Positions 1-5,042 of a stretch of DNA of 5,042 nt are shown here, piece after piece. The notes under the pieces are model-generated. The model had not been told where the DNA came from, did not search any database, and saw nothing but the letters and a program-made list of their open reading frames with translations. The stretch spans positions 1 through 5,042 of the forward strand of contig CAADVV010000207.1 of the NCBI GenBank assembly GCA_900752535.1, in the 5' to 3' direction. The DNA comes from Bacteroidales bacterium (GTDB lineage Bacteria > Bacteroidota > Bacteroidia > Bacteroidales > Muribaculaceae). The number at the start of each line of letters is the position of its first letter. Within the stretch, counting starts at the first letter, position 1. The position numbers were made by a program, and so were the translations under genes.

Positions 1-5
1 CCCCG

Positions 6-45
6 GCCGCCCCCCCGGGGGCGGCGGCCCCGCGCGCCGCGGGGC
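6..45. repeat. two adjacent GC-only hairpins at the left edge
   Basis: Two perfect inverted repeats lie back to back in a stretch that is almost entirely G and C. Bases 6-14 pair with 17-25 (9 bp, 2-base gap), and 27-34 pair with 38-45 (8 bp, 3-base loop). All 17 pairs are G-C. Neither arm is followed by a T-run on either strand inside the window, so they are not canonical intrinsic terminators. The stretch ends sharply near base 60, after which composition becomes AT-rich. It could be a real structured element of a neighbouring gene, or a low-quality or chimeric contig end. The pairing is certain from the sequence; the meaning is unknown. Confidence 0.5.
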
Positions 46-83
46 GCCCACCCGCCGCAATGGCGAGTGCCAGCATAGAGTTG

Positions 84-114
84 AAAATGTAATGATTTGC
101 CATATATAAACAAT
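84..114 (-). promoter_or_regulatory. weak candidate leftward promoter (Bacteroidota type)
   Basis: Read on the minus strand, a -33-like ATTG (114-111) is followed after 19 bases by TACATTTT (91-84), which matches seven of eight positions of the Bacteroidota -7 box TAnnTTTG. Transcription would start near base 77 and run left through the GC-only hairpins and out of the window. No gene for it is visible. In AT-rich DNA such a partial match can arise by chance, so this is only a candidate. Confidence 0.25.
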
Positions 115-175
115 TATGTGTGAATGCCGCAAATTTAGTGCGTTTGTTCAGAAAATAACGGCGTTATGCGTGACA

Positions 176-207
176 GATGTGTCTGAAATCACGATTTCAG
201 ACGCATT
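176..207. repeat. inverted repeat downstream of the regulator gene
   Basis: Bases 181-190 and 193-202 form a perfect 10-bp inverted repeat (GTCTGAAATC / GATTTCAGAC) with a 2-base centre. On the plus-strand RNA it extends with G-U pairs to 176-207. It lies about 66 bases past the stop codon of the minus-strand regulator, where a transcript end would be expected. No U-tract follows it on either strand, so it is either a hairpin aiding 3'-end formation or a dyad for a DNA-binding protein. A smaller palindrome, ATAACG/CGTTAT (155-167), follows on the minus-strand reading and is trailed by a short T-rich stretch. Confidence 0.4.
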
Positions 208-267
208 CGGCCAGGTATATATGCCGTCTTCTGAATTAAGGGATGAAGACAATCGCCGCGGCCGGGT

Positions 268-1884
268 TTATCCGTTATCTGCTGAGTCGTGTGAAGCCTT
301 GCGGGCAAACTGTGACGGGGTCAGTCCCGTGATGTCCTTGAAGACTTTGCTGAAATAGGTGCGTGATCTATAACCCACCGATTCGGCCACACTCTCTATG
401 GTGAGCGTTTTCATTTTCTGCGGGTCTGTCAGAATCGTGCAGGCCTTTTTCACTCTGACTGCTCCGACAAAGGTGTTGAAGTTCATTCCGGCAATCTGAT
501 TGATGGCCTGGCTCACCGCCTTGGGTCGCGAACCTATGGCCTCGGCAAGCGACTCGACAGAGAAATCGGGACTGAACACTGACTCGGATTCCTCCATAAA
601 CACCGTAATACGATCCAAAAGCTGTCGTGACATCTCGCCGCTCTCGACACAGTCAGCCGCTGGCGTGCCACCGGCTGACTTATCCTTTTTGGTTCCTTTA
701 TGCGTCGTCAGGCGCCCGCGGTATCTCCACCCTATCAGAATCAGAGCCAACGACAATACGACACACGAGAGGATGATATAGATTATCAGCTTATGTCTGG
801 CGTGCTCGTCAGCCGCCTTGCCTTCTTCTCTCACCTCATCGATCGCGATGGATTTCTCAATATCTTTAATTGCCTCGAATCTGACGGCGTTGAAAAGCGA
901 GTCGCGAATCTCAAGAGCCTTGAAGCGGTAGCGTTCGGCACCTTCGGTGTCTCCAAGATAACGGGCACATTCAATCAGCATGGAATAGCACTTCTCCAAC
1001 AGATTATAGTATCCCTCGGCTTTGGCTGACGCAGTCTCCTCTTTCAGTATGGCGGCAGCCTCCTTATAGTTCCCTGAGGCCATAAGAAACTTACCGGTTA
1101 TGATGGCATGCATCACATAATAGAGGTCACGTTCAGAATCAATGTCGATGAAGTCTCTTGACTCGGTCATTATCCGGGCCGCTCCGGCAGGGTCGCCGAG
1201 CTTATATCGGCCTATGGCACGCTGCAACGCTCTCGCGTAACGCGCCAGCGGAATGCCGTCTTTCACTTTGTAGCCAATCACCTCGCCGGCAAACTTTCCT
1301 TTCAGCATATGGTCTTGTCCGAACAGCGCCGAAGCGGTGAAGTCGATAAGAGACATAGCGAAATAGCCGTCGGTTTTCTGTGCCATCACCTCAGCCAGGG
1401 TCTGACGAAGATATTCGGCGGCTTTCTTATAATTGTTATAATCCAGGTACATGCGCCCTAGATTCGATTTCACCGAAGTGCGGATGTCATCAAACCCATG
1501 CTTCTTTGCAATGCTGTCAGCCCTCATCAGCCACGGATATGCCGCTGTGGGATCCATCTCCCACCCTAAAAATATATAGCCGAGGTTGACAGCCGCGATG
1601 GCACACCGTCGGATATCGCGTTCGGGCAGCGACTCGGAATAGAGTCCGGCCGCTGTGGAATAGAATGCGGCAGCGGAGTCTATAAATCCATTCTGTCTGC
1701 ATCTGTGGGCGTCGCGAGAAAGCTCCGACAGAGGACGTTTGCTGTTATCCTTCACGAATTGCCGATAATCTATCTTCTGAACACTATGCACCTCGGCTGC
1801 GCCTGCCACAAATCCGCGACAGACAGACACGACGGTCATGAAGATCAGCACAACCGCCAGCACACAGTTTGATAGTTTTCGCAT
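268..1884 (-). CDS. membrane-anchored TPR sensor with C-terminal AraC-type DNA-binding domain
   Basis: This is probably a one-component transmembrane transcription regulator of 538 residues. Residues 1 to about 29 look like an export signal (basic start, then a hydrophobic run with LAVVLIF). Residues about 50-330 are helical with TPR character, clearest around 97-168 and 256-330 (NLGRMYLDYNNYKKAAEYL; ASGNYKEAAAIL). A charged helical linker leads to one membrane span at about 366-387. The cytoplasmic tail ends in a two-helix-turn-helix AraC/XylS domain at about 438-530, with typical GYRSRTYFSKVFKDITGLTP in the second half. I chose ATG at 1884; a TTG two codons upstream (1890) is also in frame but less likely. 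There is no Shine-Dalgarno sequence. No histidine-kinase or receiver domain is present, so TPR signals would pass directly through the membrane. TPR-TM-HTH proteins are common in Bacteroidota, mostly uncharacterised. The ligand and targets are unknown; the gene stands alone behind its own promoter. Confidence 0.88.
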   Translation of the reverse strand: MRKLSNCVLAVVLIFMTVVSVCRGFVAGAAEVHSVQKIDYRQFVKDNSKRPLSELSRDAHRCRQNGFIDSAAAFYSTAAGLYSESLPERDIRRCAIAAVNLGYIFLGWEMDPTAAYPWLMRADSIAKKHGFDDIRTSVKSNLGRMYLDYNNYKKAAEYLRQTLAEVMAQKTDGYFAMSLIDFTASALFGQDHMLKGKFAGEVIGYKVKDGIPLARYARALQRAIGRYKLGDPAGAARIMTESRDFIDIDSERDLYYVMHAIITGKFLMASGNYKEAAAILKEETASAKAEGYYNLLEKCYSMLIECARYLGDTEGAERYRFKALEIRDSLFNAVRFEAIKDIEKSIAIDEVREEGKAADEHARHKLIIYIILSCVVLSLALILIGWRYRGRLTTHKGTKKDKSAGGTPAADCVESGEMSRQLLDRITVFMEESESVFSPDFSVESLAEAIGSRPKAVSQAINQIAGMNFNTFVGAVRVKKACTILTDPQKMKTLTIESVAESVGYRSRTYFSKVFKDITGLTPSQFARKASHDSADNG

Positions 1885-1958
1885 TCTCAACAGTTTATGG
1901 CTTATTTAACCAATAGCCGTATACAAGTCATATATGGTGGTTGACCATCGACCGACTA

Positions 1959-1990
1959 CAAAAGTACAAAAAAGGCAATTGTCAAACAAA
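1959..1990 (-). promoter_or_regulatory. consensus Bacteroidota promoter for the TPR/AraC regulator
   Basis: On the minus strand, TTTG (1990-1987) is followed after exactly 20 bases by TACTTTTG (1966-1959), a full match to TTTG-N19-21-TAnnTTTG. A second TTTG sits four bases further in (1986-1983) but gives a spacer that is too short. Transcription should start near 1951-1954, giving a leader of about 70 bases. Near the start of that leader is a small dyad, ATGGT/ACCAT (1934-1948), which could be a short hairpin or an operator. Box match and spacing are seen directly; the start point is inferred. Confidence 0.7.
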
Positions 1991-2045
1991 CGGATATTGA
2001 GCGTCAAATACGATATAATTTTTTGTAGATAATTGATTGTTAGCC

Positions 2046-2093
2046 CCGTAGAATCAGCTCCGATTTATGAAGCTATGTTATATAGCGCTACGG
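2046..2093. other. possible three-way-junction fold in the regulator-tRNA spacer
   Basis: The gene-free stretch 1885-2217 holds the regulator promoter, the tRNA terminator and, between them, AT-rich DNA with one compact pairing pattern. CCGTAG (2046-2051) pairs with CTACGG (2088-2093). Immediately inside, AATC (2052-2055) can pair with GATT (2062-2065), and GCTAT (2072-2076) with ATAGC (2082-2086). Together these make a small three-way junction. I found no consensus promoter for it on either strand and no T-run after it, and the inner stems are only 4-5 bp. It may be chance, an operator-like dyad or an undescribed small RNA. I see nothing else in the rest of the spacer beyond AT-rich sequence. 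Confidence 0.2.
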
Positions 2094-2171
2094 TTAAGAC
2101 TCTTATAGTATATTATAATGTATTAATGTCATAAAAATCGGCGCAGAGATTGGATTTAACAAATGGTAGTC

Positions 2172-2210
2172 CGAAAATAACTGAGGCCAGCCTGATTCAA
2201 GCTGACCTCA
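2172..2210 (-). terminator. intrinsic terminator of the tRNA-Met gene
   Basis: On the minus strand, starting eight bases past the tRNA 3' end, an arm at 2210-2201 pairs with an arm at 2191-2182. The stem is 10 bp (nine Watson-Crick pairs and one G-U) with a 9-base loop, and is followed by the T-rich tail GTTATTTTCG (2181-2172). This is the expected form and place for a Rho-independent terminator of a monocistronic tRNA. It also separates the tRNA transcript from the regulator promoter further left. Confidence 0.75.
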
Positions 2211-2217
2211 ATATTTG

Positions 2218-2291
2218 TAGCGGGACCGAGAATTGAACTCGGGACCTCCGGGTTATGAATCCGACGCTCTAACCAACTGAGCTATCCCGCC
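2218..2291 (-). tRNA. tRNA-Met (CAU), elongator type
   Basis: The minus strand folds into a complete 74-base cloverleaf. The acceptor stem GGCGGGA/UCCCGCU is closed by a G1-U72 wobble with A73. The D-arm has GCUC/GAGC around AGUUGGUUA. The anticodon loop is UUCAUAA with anticodon CAU, and the T-arm is CCGAG/CUCGG with loop UUCAAUU. CCA is not encoded and must be added after transcription. CAU could also mean initiator tRNA or tRNA-Ile2 (lysidine at C34). The paired 1-72 position and the lack of three G-C pairs next to the anticodon loop argue against initiator, and the body resembles Bacteroidota elongator tRNA-Met. The anticodon stem has an A31 x C39 mismatch. The gene has its own promoter and terminator. 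Confidence 0.93.
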
Positions 2292-2311
2292 ATTCCGCTG
2301 AATTGCGAGTG

Positions 2312-2343
2312 CAAAGATAGAGACTATTTTCATATCTTGCAAA
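2312..2343 (-). promoter_or_regulatory. consensus Bacteroidota promoter for tRNA-Met
   Basis: On the minus strand TTTG (2343-2340) is followed after 20 bases by TATCTTTG (2319-2312), a perfect match to TTTG-N20-TAnnTTTG. Transcription would begin near 2304-2307, leaving a 5' leader of roughly 15 bases for RNase P to remove. The -33 box abuts and partly overlaps the likely -33 region of the divergent proS promoter. Confidence 0.68.
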
Positions 2344-2370
2344 TTTTTCTAACATTTTTTCGTAATTTTG
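2336..2370 (+). promoter_or_regulatory. probable proS promoter, strong -7 and weak -33
   Basis: TAATTTTG (2363-2370) is a perfect TAnnTTTG -7 box 33 bases before the proS ATG. The only -33-like sequence is CTTG (2336-2339), 23 bases upstream of it, longer than the usual 19-21. Transcription would start near 2375-2378 and give a short A-rich leader without a Shine-Dalgarno sequence, which is normal for Bacteroidota. The -33 half lies in the palindrome TTGCAA (2337-2342), which also supplies the tRNA -33 box on the other strand. Confidence 0.5.
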
Positions 2371-2403
2371 CAGCGTAAGAAAACCAACAAGACATCATAA
2401 GAT

Positions 2404-3885
2404 ATGGCTAAAGAACTGAAAGACTTGACAAAACGCTCAACCGACTATTCACAGTGGTATAACGAGCTCGTCGTCAAGGCCGGTCTGGCCGAACAGTCGG
2501 CCGTCAGGGGCTGCATGGTCATCAAACCCTATGGATATGCCATCTGGGAGAAAATGCAGCATGAACTTGACCGTATGTTTAAGGAGACCGGCGTACAAAA
2601 CGCTTATTTCCCCCTGCTGATTCCCAAATCATTCCTCTGCCGCGAGGCCGAGCATGTCGAGGGCTTCGCCAAAGAGTGTGCTGTGGTGACCCACTATCGT
2701 CTCAAGAATGACCCCGACGGAAACGGCGTTGTCGTCGACCCCGAGGCAAAACTCGAGGAGGAGCTGATAATCCGCCCGACCTCGGAGACCATCATCTGGA
2801 ACACATATAAAAACTGGATTCAGAGCTATCGCGACCTGCCCCTCCTGGTCAATCAGTGGGCTAACGTGATGCGTTGGGAGATGCGCACGCGCATGTTCCT
2901 CCGCACGGCCGAGTTCCTCTGGCAGGAAGGCCACACGGCCCACGCCACCTCGGAGGAGGCTCAGGCCAAGGCCATCGAAATGCTCAACGTATATGCTGAT
3001 TTCGCCGAGAACTTTATGGCTGTCCCGGTCATCAAGGGCGTCAAATCAGCCAACGAGCGCTTTGCAGGCGCTGTCGAGACCTACACCATCGAAGCAATGA
3101 TGCAGGACGGCAAGGCCCTCCAGAGCGGCACCTCACACTTCCTCGGCCAGAATTTCGCCAAGGCATTTGATGTCACCTTTGTCAACCGCGAGAACAAGCC
3201 CGAATATGTCTGGGCAACCTCGTGGGGAGTTTCGACTCGCCTGATGGGCGCGCTGATCATGACCCACAGCGACGACAACGGCCTCGTGCTTCCCCCGCGT
3301 CTCGCTCCTGTCCAGGTTGTGATTGTGCCCATCTACAAGACCGACGAACAGCTCAAGACCATCTCGGACCATGTGGCTCCCATCGTCAACGAGCTGCGCA
3401 GCCTCGGCATCAGCGTCAAGTATGACGACGCCGACAACCGCCGTCCAGGCTTCAAATTTGCCGACTATGAACTCAAGGGCGTACCTGTCAGACTCGTTGT
3501 CGGCGCCCGCGACATCGAGAACGGAGTTGTGGAGGTTATGCGCCGCGACACCCTCGAGAAGAGCGAGATGCCGCTTGAAGGCATTGCCGCCAAGGTCAAG
3601 GACCTGCTCGACGAAATCCAGGCTAACATCTTCAAGAAAGCTCTGGACCGCCGCACGTCGATGACCCGCACGGTCGAGACCTACGACGAATTCAAGACCG
3701 AAATTGAAAAAGGCGGATTCCTCTTAGCTCACTGGGACGGCACTCCCGAGACCGAGGAGAAAATCAAGGAGGAGACCAAAGCCACAATCAGATGCATTCC
3801 TCTCGACGGCGACGACACCCCGGGCGTCTGCATGGTGACCGGCAAACCGTCGAAACGCCGCGTAATCTTCGCCCGCAACTATTGA
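2404..3885 (+). CDS. proS: prolyl-tRNA synthetase, archaeal/eukaryotic type
   Basis: Cytoplasmic class II aminoacyl-tRNA synthetase that charges tRNA-Pro with proline using ATP; 493 residues, the usual length for the short type. Residues 1 to about 300 form the catalytic core: motif 1 around 36-78, the proline-site loop RPTSE (124-128), motif 2 around 157-180 (RWEMRTRMFLRTAEFLWQEG) and motif 3 around 274-298 with WGVSTRLMGALI. Residues about 302-395 are the anticodon-binding domain (VQVVIVPIYK onward; PVRLVVGARD). Residues about 420-493 are the family's C-terminal domain, ending in the characteristic tyrosine (FARNY). The editing insertion of typical bacterial ProRS is absent. In the C-terminal domain only Cys464 and Cys476 occur, so the four-cysteine zinc site known from some relatives is not intact. 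The ATG at 2404 fits the promoter and the family N-terminus. The gene diverges from tRNA-Met and is followed 61 bases later by a glycosyltransferase gene. Confidence 0.97.
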   Translation: MAKELKDLTKRSTDYSQWYNELVVKAGLAEQSAVRGCMVIKPYGYAIWEKMQHELDRMFKETGVQNAYFPLLIPKSFLCREAEHVEGFAKECAVVTHYRLKNDPDGNGVVVDPEAKLEEELIIRPTSETIIWNTYKNWIQSYRDLPLLVNQWANVMRWEMRTRMFLRTAEFLWQEGHTAHATSEEAQAKAIEMLNVYADFAENFMAVPVIKGVKSANERFAGAVETYTIEAMMQDGKALQSGTSHFLGQNFAKAFDVTFVNRENKPEYVWATSWGVSTRLMGALIMTHSDDNGLVLPPRLAPVQVVIVPIYKTDEQLKTISDHVAPIVNELRSLGISVKYDDADNRRPGFKFADYELKGVPVRLVVGARDIENGVVEVMRRDTLEKSEMPLEGIAAKVKDLLDEIQANIFKKALDRRTSMTRTVETYDEFKTEIEKGGFLLAHWDGTPETEEKIKEETKATIRCIPLDGDDTPGVCMVTGKPSKRRVIFARNY

Positions 3886-3946
3886 TTCATCGCTCAATAG
3901 TGTCCCGTCTCTCCCCTCCTCTCTCATCAACCCACCGACTATCTCT

Positions 3947-4909
3947 ATGGATAAGAAACTCCCACCGGTGATTGCGATCGTCGTTCCGTGCTATAACGAG
4001 CAGGACGTACTGCCAATCACGACGCCGCGTCTTCTGGCGGTCATCGACAGGATGGCCGCCCAAGGGCTGGGGGCGCCCGACAGCTATCTCATGCTATGCA
4101 ACGACGGCAGCCGCGACAAGACGTGGGAGCTGATCAGTCAGCTCCATCAGTCAGACCGGCGCGTCAAAGCCATCTCACTGGCCCACAACCGCGGCCACCA
4201 GTATGCGCTTTTGGCCGGGCTGACAACCGTGATGGACAGCTGTGACGCCGCCATATCCATTGACGCGGACCTTCAGGACGACCCCGACGCCATCGCCACC
4301 ATGGTCAGGCTATTTGTCAACGACGGATGCGAAATTGTCTACGGCGTCCGCGCAAGCCGCAAGACCGACACGTGGTTCAAGCGCACGACCGCACACGCCT
4401 TCTACAAGTTTCAGAAAGCCATGGGGCTGGAGACTGTCTATGACCACGCCGACTACCGCCTGATGAGCGCCCGCGCCCTCCACATGCTCGCCGACTATCA
4501 GGAGAGCAACCTCTTTTTACGCGGCATCATCCCCCAGCTAGGCCTGAAGACCGCCGTCGTCACATATGACCGCGCGCCTCGCGCCGCCGGGGAGTCGAAA
4601 TATCCGCTGGGCAAGATGCTCAGCTTCTCCATTGACGGCATCACGTCGTTTTCGGCGCGCCCCATGCGCATTATCTTCCTGGTGGGACTCGCCCTGCTGC
4701 TCATAGACATCGCCGTGGCCCTCTATGTGTTTATCAGCTATTTCGGCCACCCGACACTCTCGGGATGGGCTTCGCTGATGCTGTCTGTATGGTTTTTAGG
4801 AAGCCTGATACTGATGTGCATCGGCATCGTCGGCGAATATATCGGCAAAATCTTTCTCGAGGTGAAGAAACGTCCGCGCTTCTTCATCAGCGAGAGACTG
4901 ACAGACTAA
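3947..4909 (+). CDS. membrane-bound family 2 glycosyltransferase, GtrB/DPM1-like
   Basis: Predicted inner-membrane glycosyltransferase of 320 residues that moves a sugar from a nucleotide-sugar, probably onto a polyprenyl-phosphate carrier. The GT-A domain fills residues 8 to about 230: IVVPCYNEQ (11-19), the nucleotide-binding NDGSRD (52-57), the metal/donor site DADLQDDP (106-113), HADYRLM (167-173) and the RAAGESKY loop (212-219) typical of this group. Two membrane spans follow, about 241-264 and 276-297, then a basic tail (GEYIGKIFLEVKKRPRFF). This layout matches GtrB, ArnC-like and bacterial DPM1-like enzymes, but sugar and acceptor cannot be read from sequence. The ATG at 3947 precedes the expected N-terminus directly and has no Shine-Dalgarno sequence. 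The gene follows proS by 61 pyrimidine-rich bases with no terminator, so co-transcription is likely. No GtrA-type flippase gene is visible. Confidence 0.93.
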   Translation: MDKKLPPVIAIVVPCYNEQDVLPITTPRLLAVIDRMAAQGLGAPDSYLMLCNDGSRDKTWELISQLHQSDRRVKAISLAHNRGHQYALLAGLTTVMDSCDAAISIDADLQDDPDAIATMVRLFVNDGCEIVYGVRASRKTDTWFKRTTAHAFYKFQKAMGLETVYDHADYRLMSARALHMLADYQESNLFLRGIIPQLGLKTAVVTYDRAPRAAGESKYPLGKMLSFSIDGITSFSARPMRIIFLVGLALLLIDIAVALYVFISYFGHPTLSGWASLMLSVWFLGSLILMCIGIVGEYIGKIFLEVKKRPRFFISERLTD

Positions 4910-4943
4910 TCTCTCACATCCTCACACACTCCCCCTGACGTCA

Positions 4944-5042
4944 ATGGACACATCATCTATAATGAAATCTCTCGAGAGTCTCGACGGCTCCTACACCCCG
5001 GAGCTGGCCGGCGCGCTCTCCGCGGGCCGTGCCCGCCGCACG
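4944..5042 (+). CDS. 5' part of an unrecognised gene, cut by the window end
   Basis: An open frame starts at ATG 4944 and runs 33 codons to the last base without a stop, beginning MDTSSIMKSLESLDGSYTPE. A second in-frame ATG at 4962 is an alternative start, and these are the only two plus-strand ATGs after the glycosyltransferase. The 34-base gap before it is pyrimidine-rich with no terminator, as between proS and the glycosyltransferase, so it may be the third gene of the same transcript. GC rises toward the edge. I do not recognise the product, and 33 codons are too few to assign a family; a chance open frame in GC-rich DNA cannot be excluded. Confidence 0.5.
   Translation, partial: MDTSSIMKSLESLDGSYTPELAGALSAGRARRT

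Noticed and set aside
1..90. Left-edge plus-strand frames rich in Ala, Pro, Gly and Arg that could be the tail of a gene
   Set aside because: All three frames stay open only because the DNA is nearly pure G+C. The peptides are low complexity and no frame is favoured.
116..358. Plus-strand open frame of 80 codons at the left
   Set aside because: It overlaps the 3' end of the well-supported regulator on the other strand, shows no family features and has no plausible promoter.
1517..1702. Second minus-strand frame inside the regulator gene, as a possible frameshift
   Set aside because: The regulator frame is continuous from start to stop with a coherent domain order, so no frameshift is needed.
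2011..2035. TATAAT-like sequence in the spacer as a promoter for the candidate RNA
   Set aside because: It resembles the E. coli -10 box, not the Bacteroidota TAnnTTTG box, and no suitable upstream box lies at the right distance.
2218..2291. tRNA gene as an integration site with an attachment repeat
   Set aside because: I found no repeat of the tRNA 3' end elsewhere in the window and no integrase or other mobile gene nearby.
2629..2943. Minus-strand frame opposite proS, and similar antisense frames at 3081-3372 and 3465-3930
   Set aside because: These mirror proS codons. They have no promoter or family signature, and GC-rich third positions commonly create such frames.
4242..4750. Overlapping frames inside the glycosyltransferase gene on both strands
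   Set aside because: The glycosyltransferase frame carries every catalytic motif and both membrane spans. The alternatives are compositional shadows.
4969..4978. Palindrome CTCTCGAGAG in the partial right-end frame
   Set aside because: It is a short perfect dyad inside probable coding sequence with no second copy or context, so chance is the simplest explanation.

Overview
The window looks like a piece of a Bacteroidales chromosome, most probably from a gut lineage of moderate GC such as Muribaculaceae (family-level guess). Three things point there. Promoters match the Bacteroidota primary-sigma consensus TTTG-N19-21-TAnnTTTG, leaders are AT-rich without Shine-Dalgarno sequences, and the protein types fit: a prolyl-tRNA synthetase of the archaeal/eukaryotic type and an AraC-type regulator with tetratricopeptide repeats (TPRs) and a membrane span. 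Coding DNA is of moderate GC and the spacers are strongly AT-rich. The exception is the first 60 bases, which are almost pure G+C.

Layout, left to right. Bases 1-267 hold no gene I can support. They contain two back-to-back GC-only hairpins (6-45), a weak leftward promoter candidate (84-114) and a perfect 10-bp inverted repeat (181-202) downstream of the first gene. Bases 268-1884 (minus strand) encode a 538-residue membrane-anchored regulator: N-terminal export signal, TPR sensor, one internal membrane span, C-terminal AraC-type DNA-binding domain. A consensus promoter (1959-1990) drives it. The 333-bp spacer 1885-2217 holds that promoter, a possible three-way-junction fold (2046-2093) and an intrinsic terminator (2172-2210). 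Next come an elongator tRNA-Met(CAU) on the minus strand (2218-2291) and, diverging from it, proS on the plus strand (2404-3885). The two promoters are packed back to back and share a TTGCAA palindrome. Downstream on the plus strand are a membrane-bound family 2 glycosyltransferase of the GtrB/DPM1-like type (3947-4909) and the start of a third open frame (4944 to the window end).

How the genes relate. The tRNA and proS are both translation genes. proS, the glycosyltransferase and the partial frame run in one direction with short pyrimidine-rich gaps and no visible terminator, so they may be one transcript. The regulator is a separate monocistronic unit whose targets are not evident here. I see no mobile element, CRISPR array, integrase or clear defence system. 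Most of the window is ordinary housekeeping DNA. The least explained parts are the GC-only left edge, the possible RNA fold in the tRNA/regulator spacer, and the ligand of the membrane-anchored regulator.
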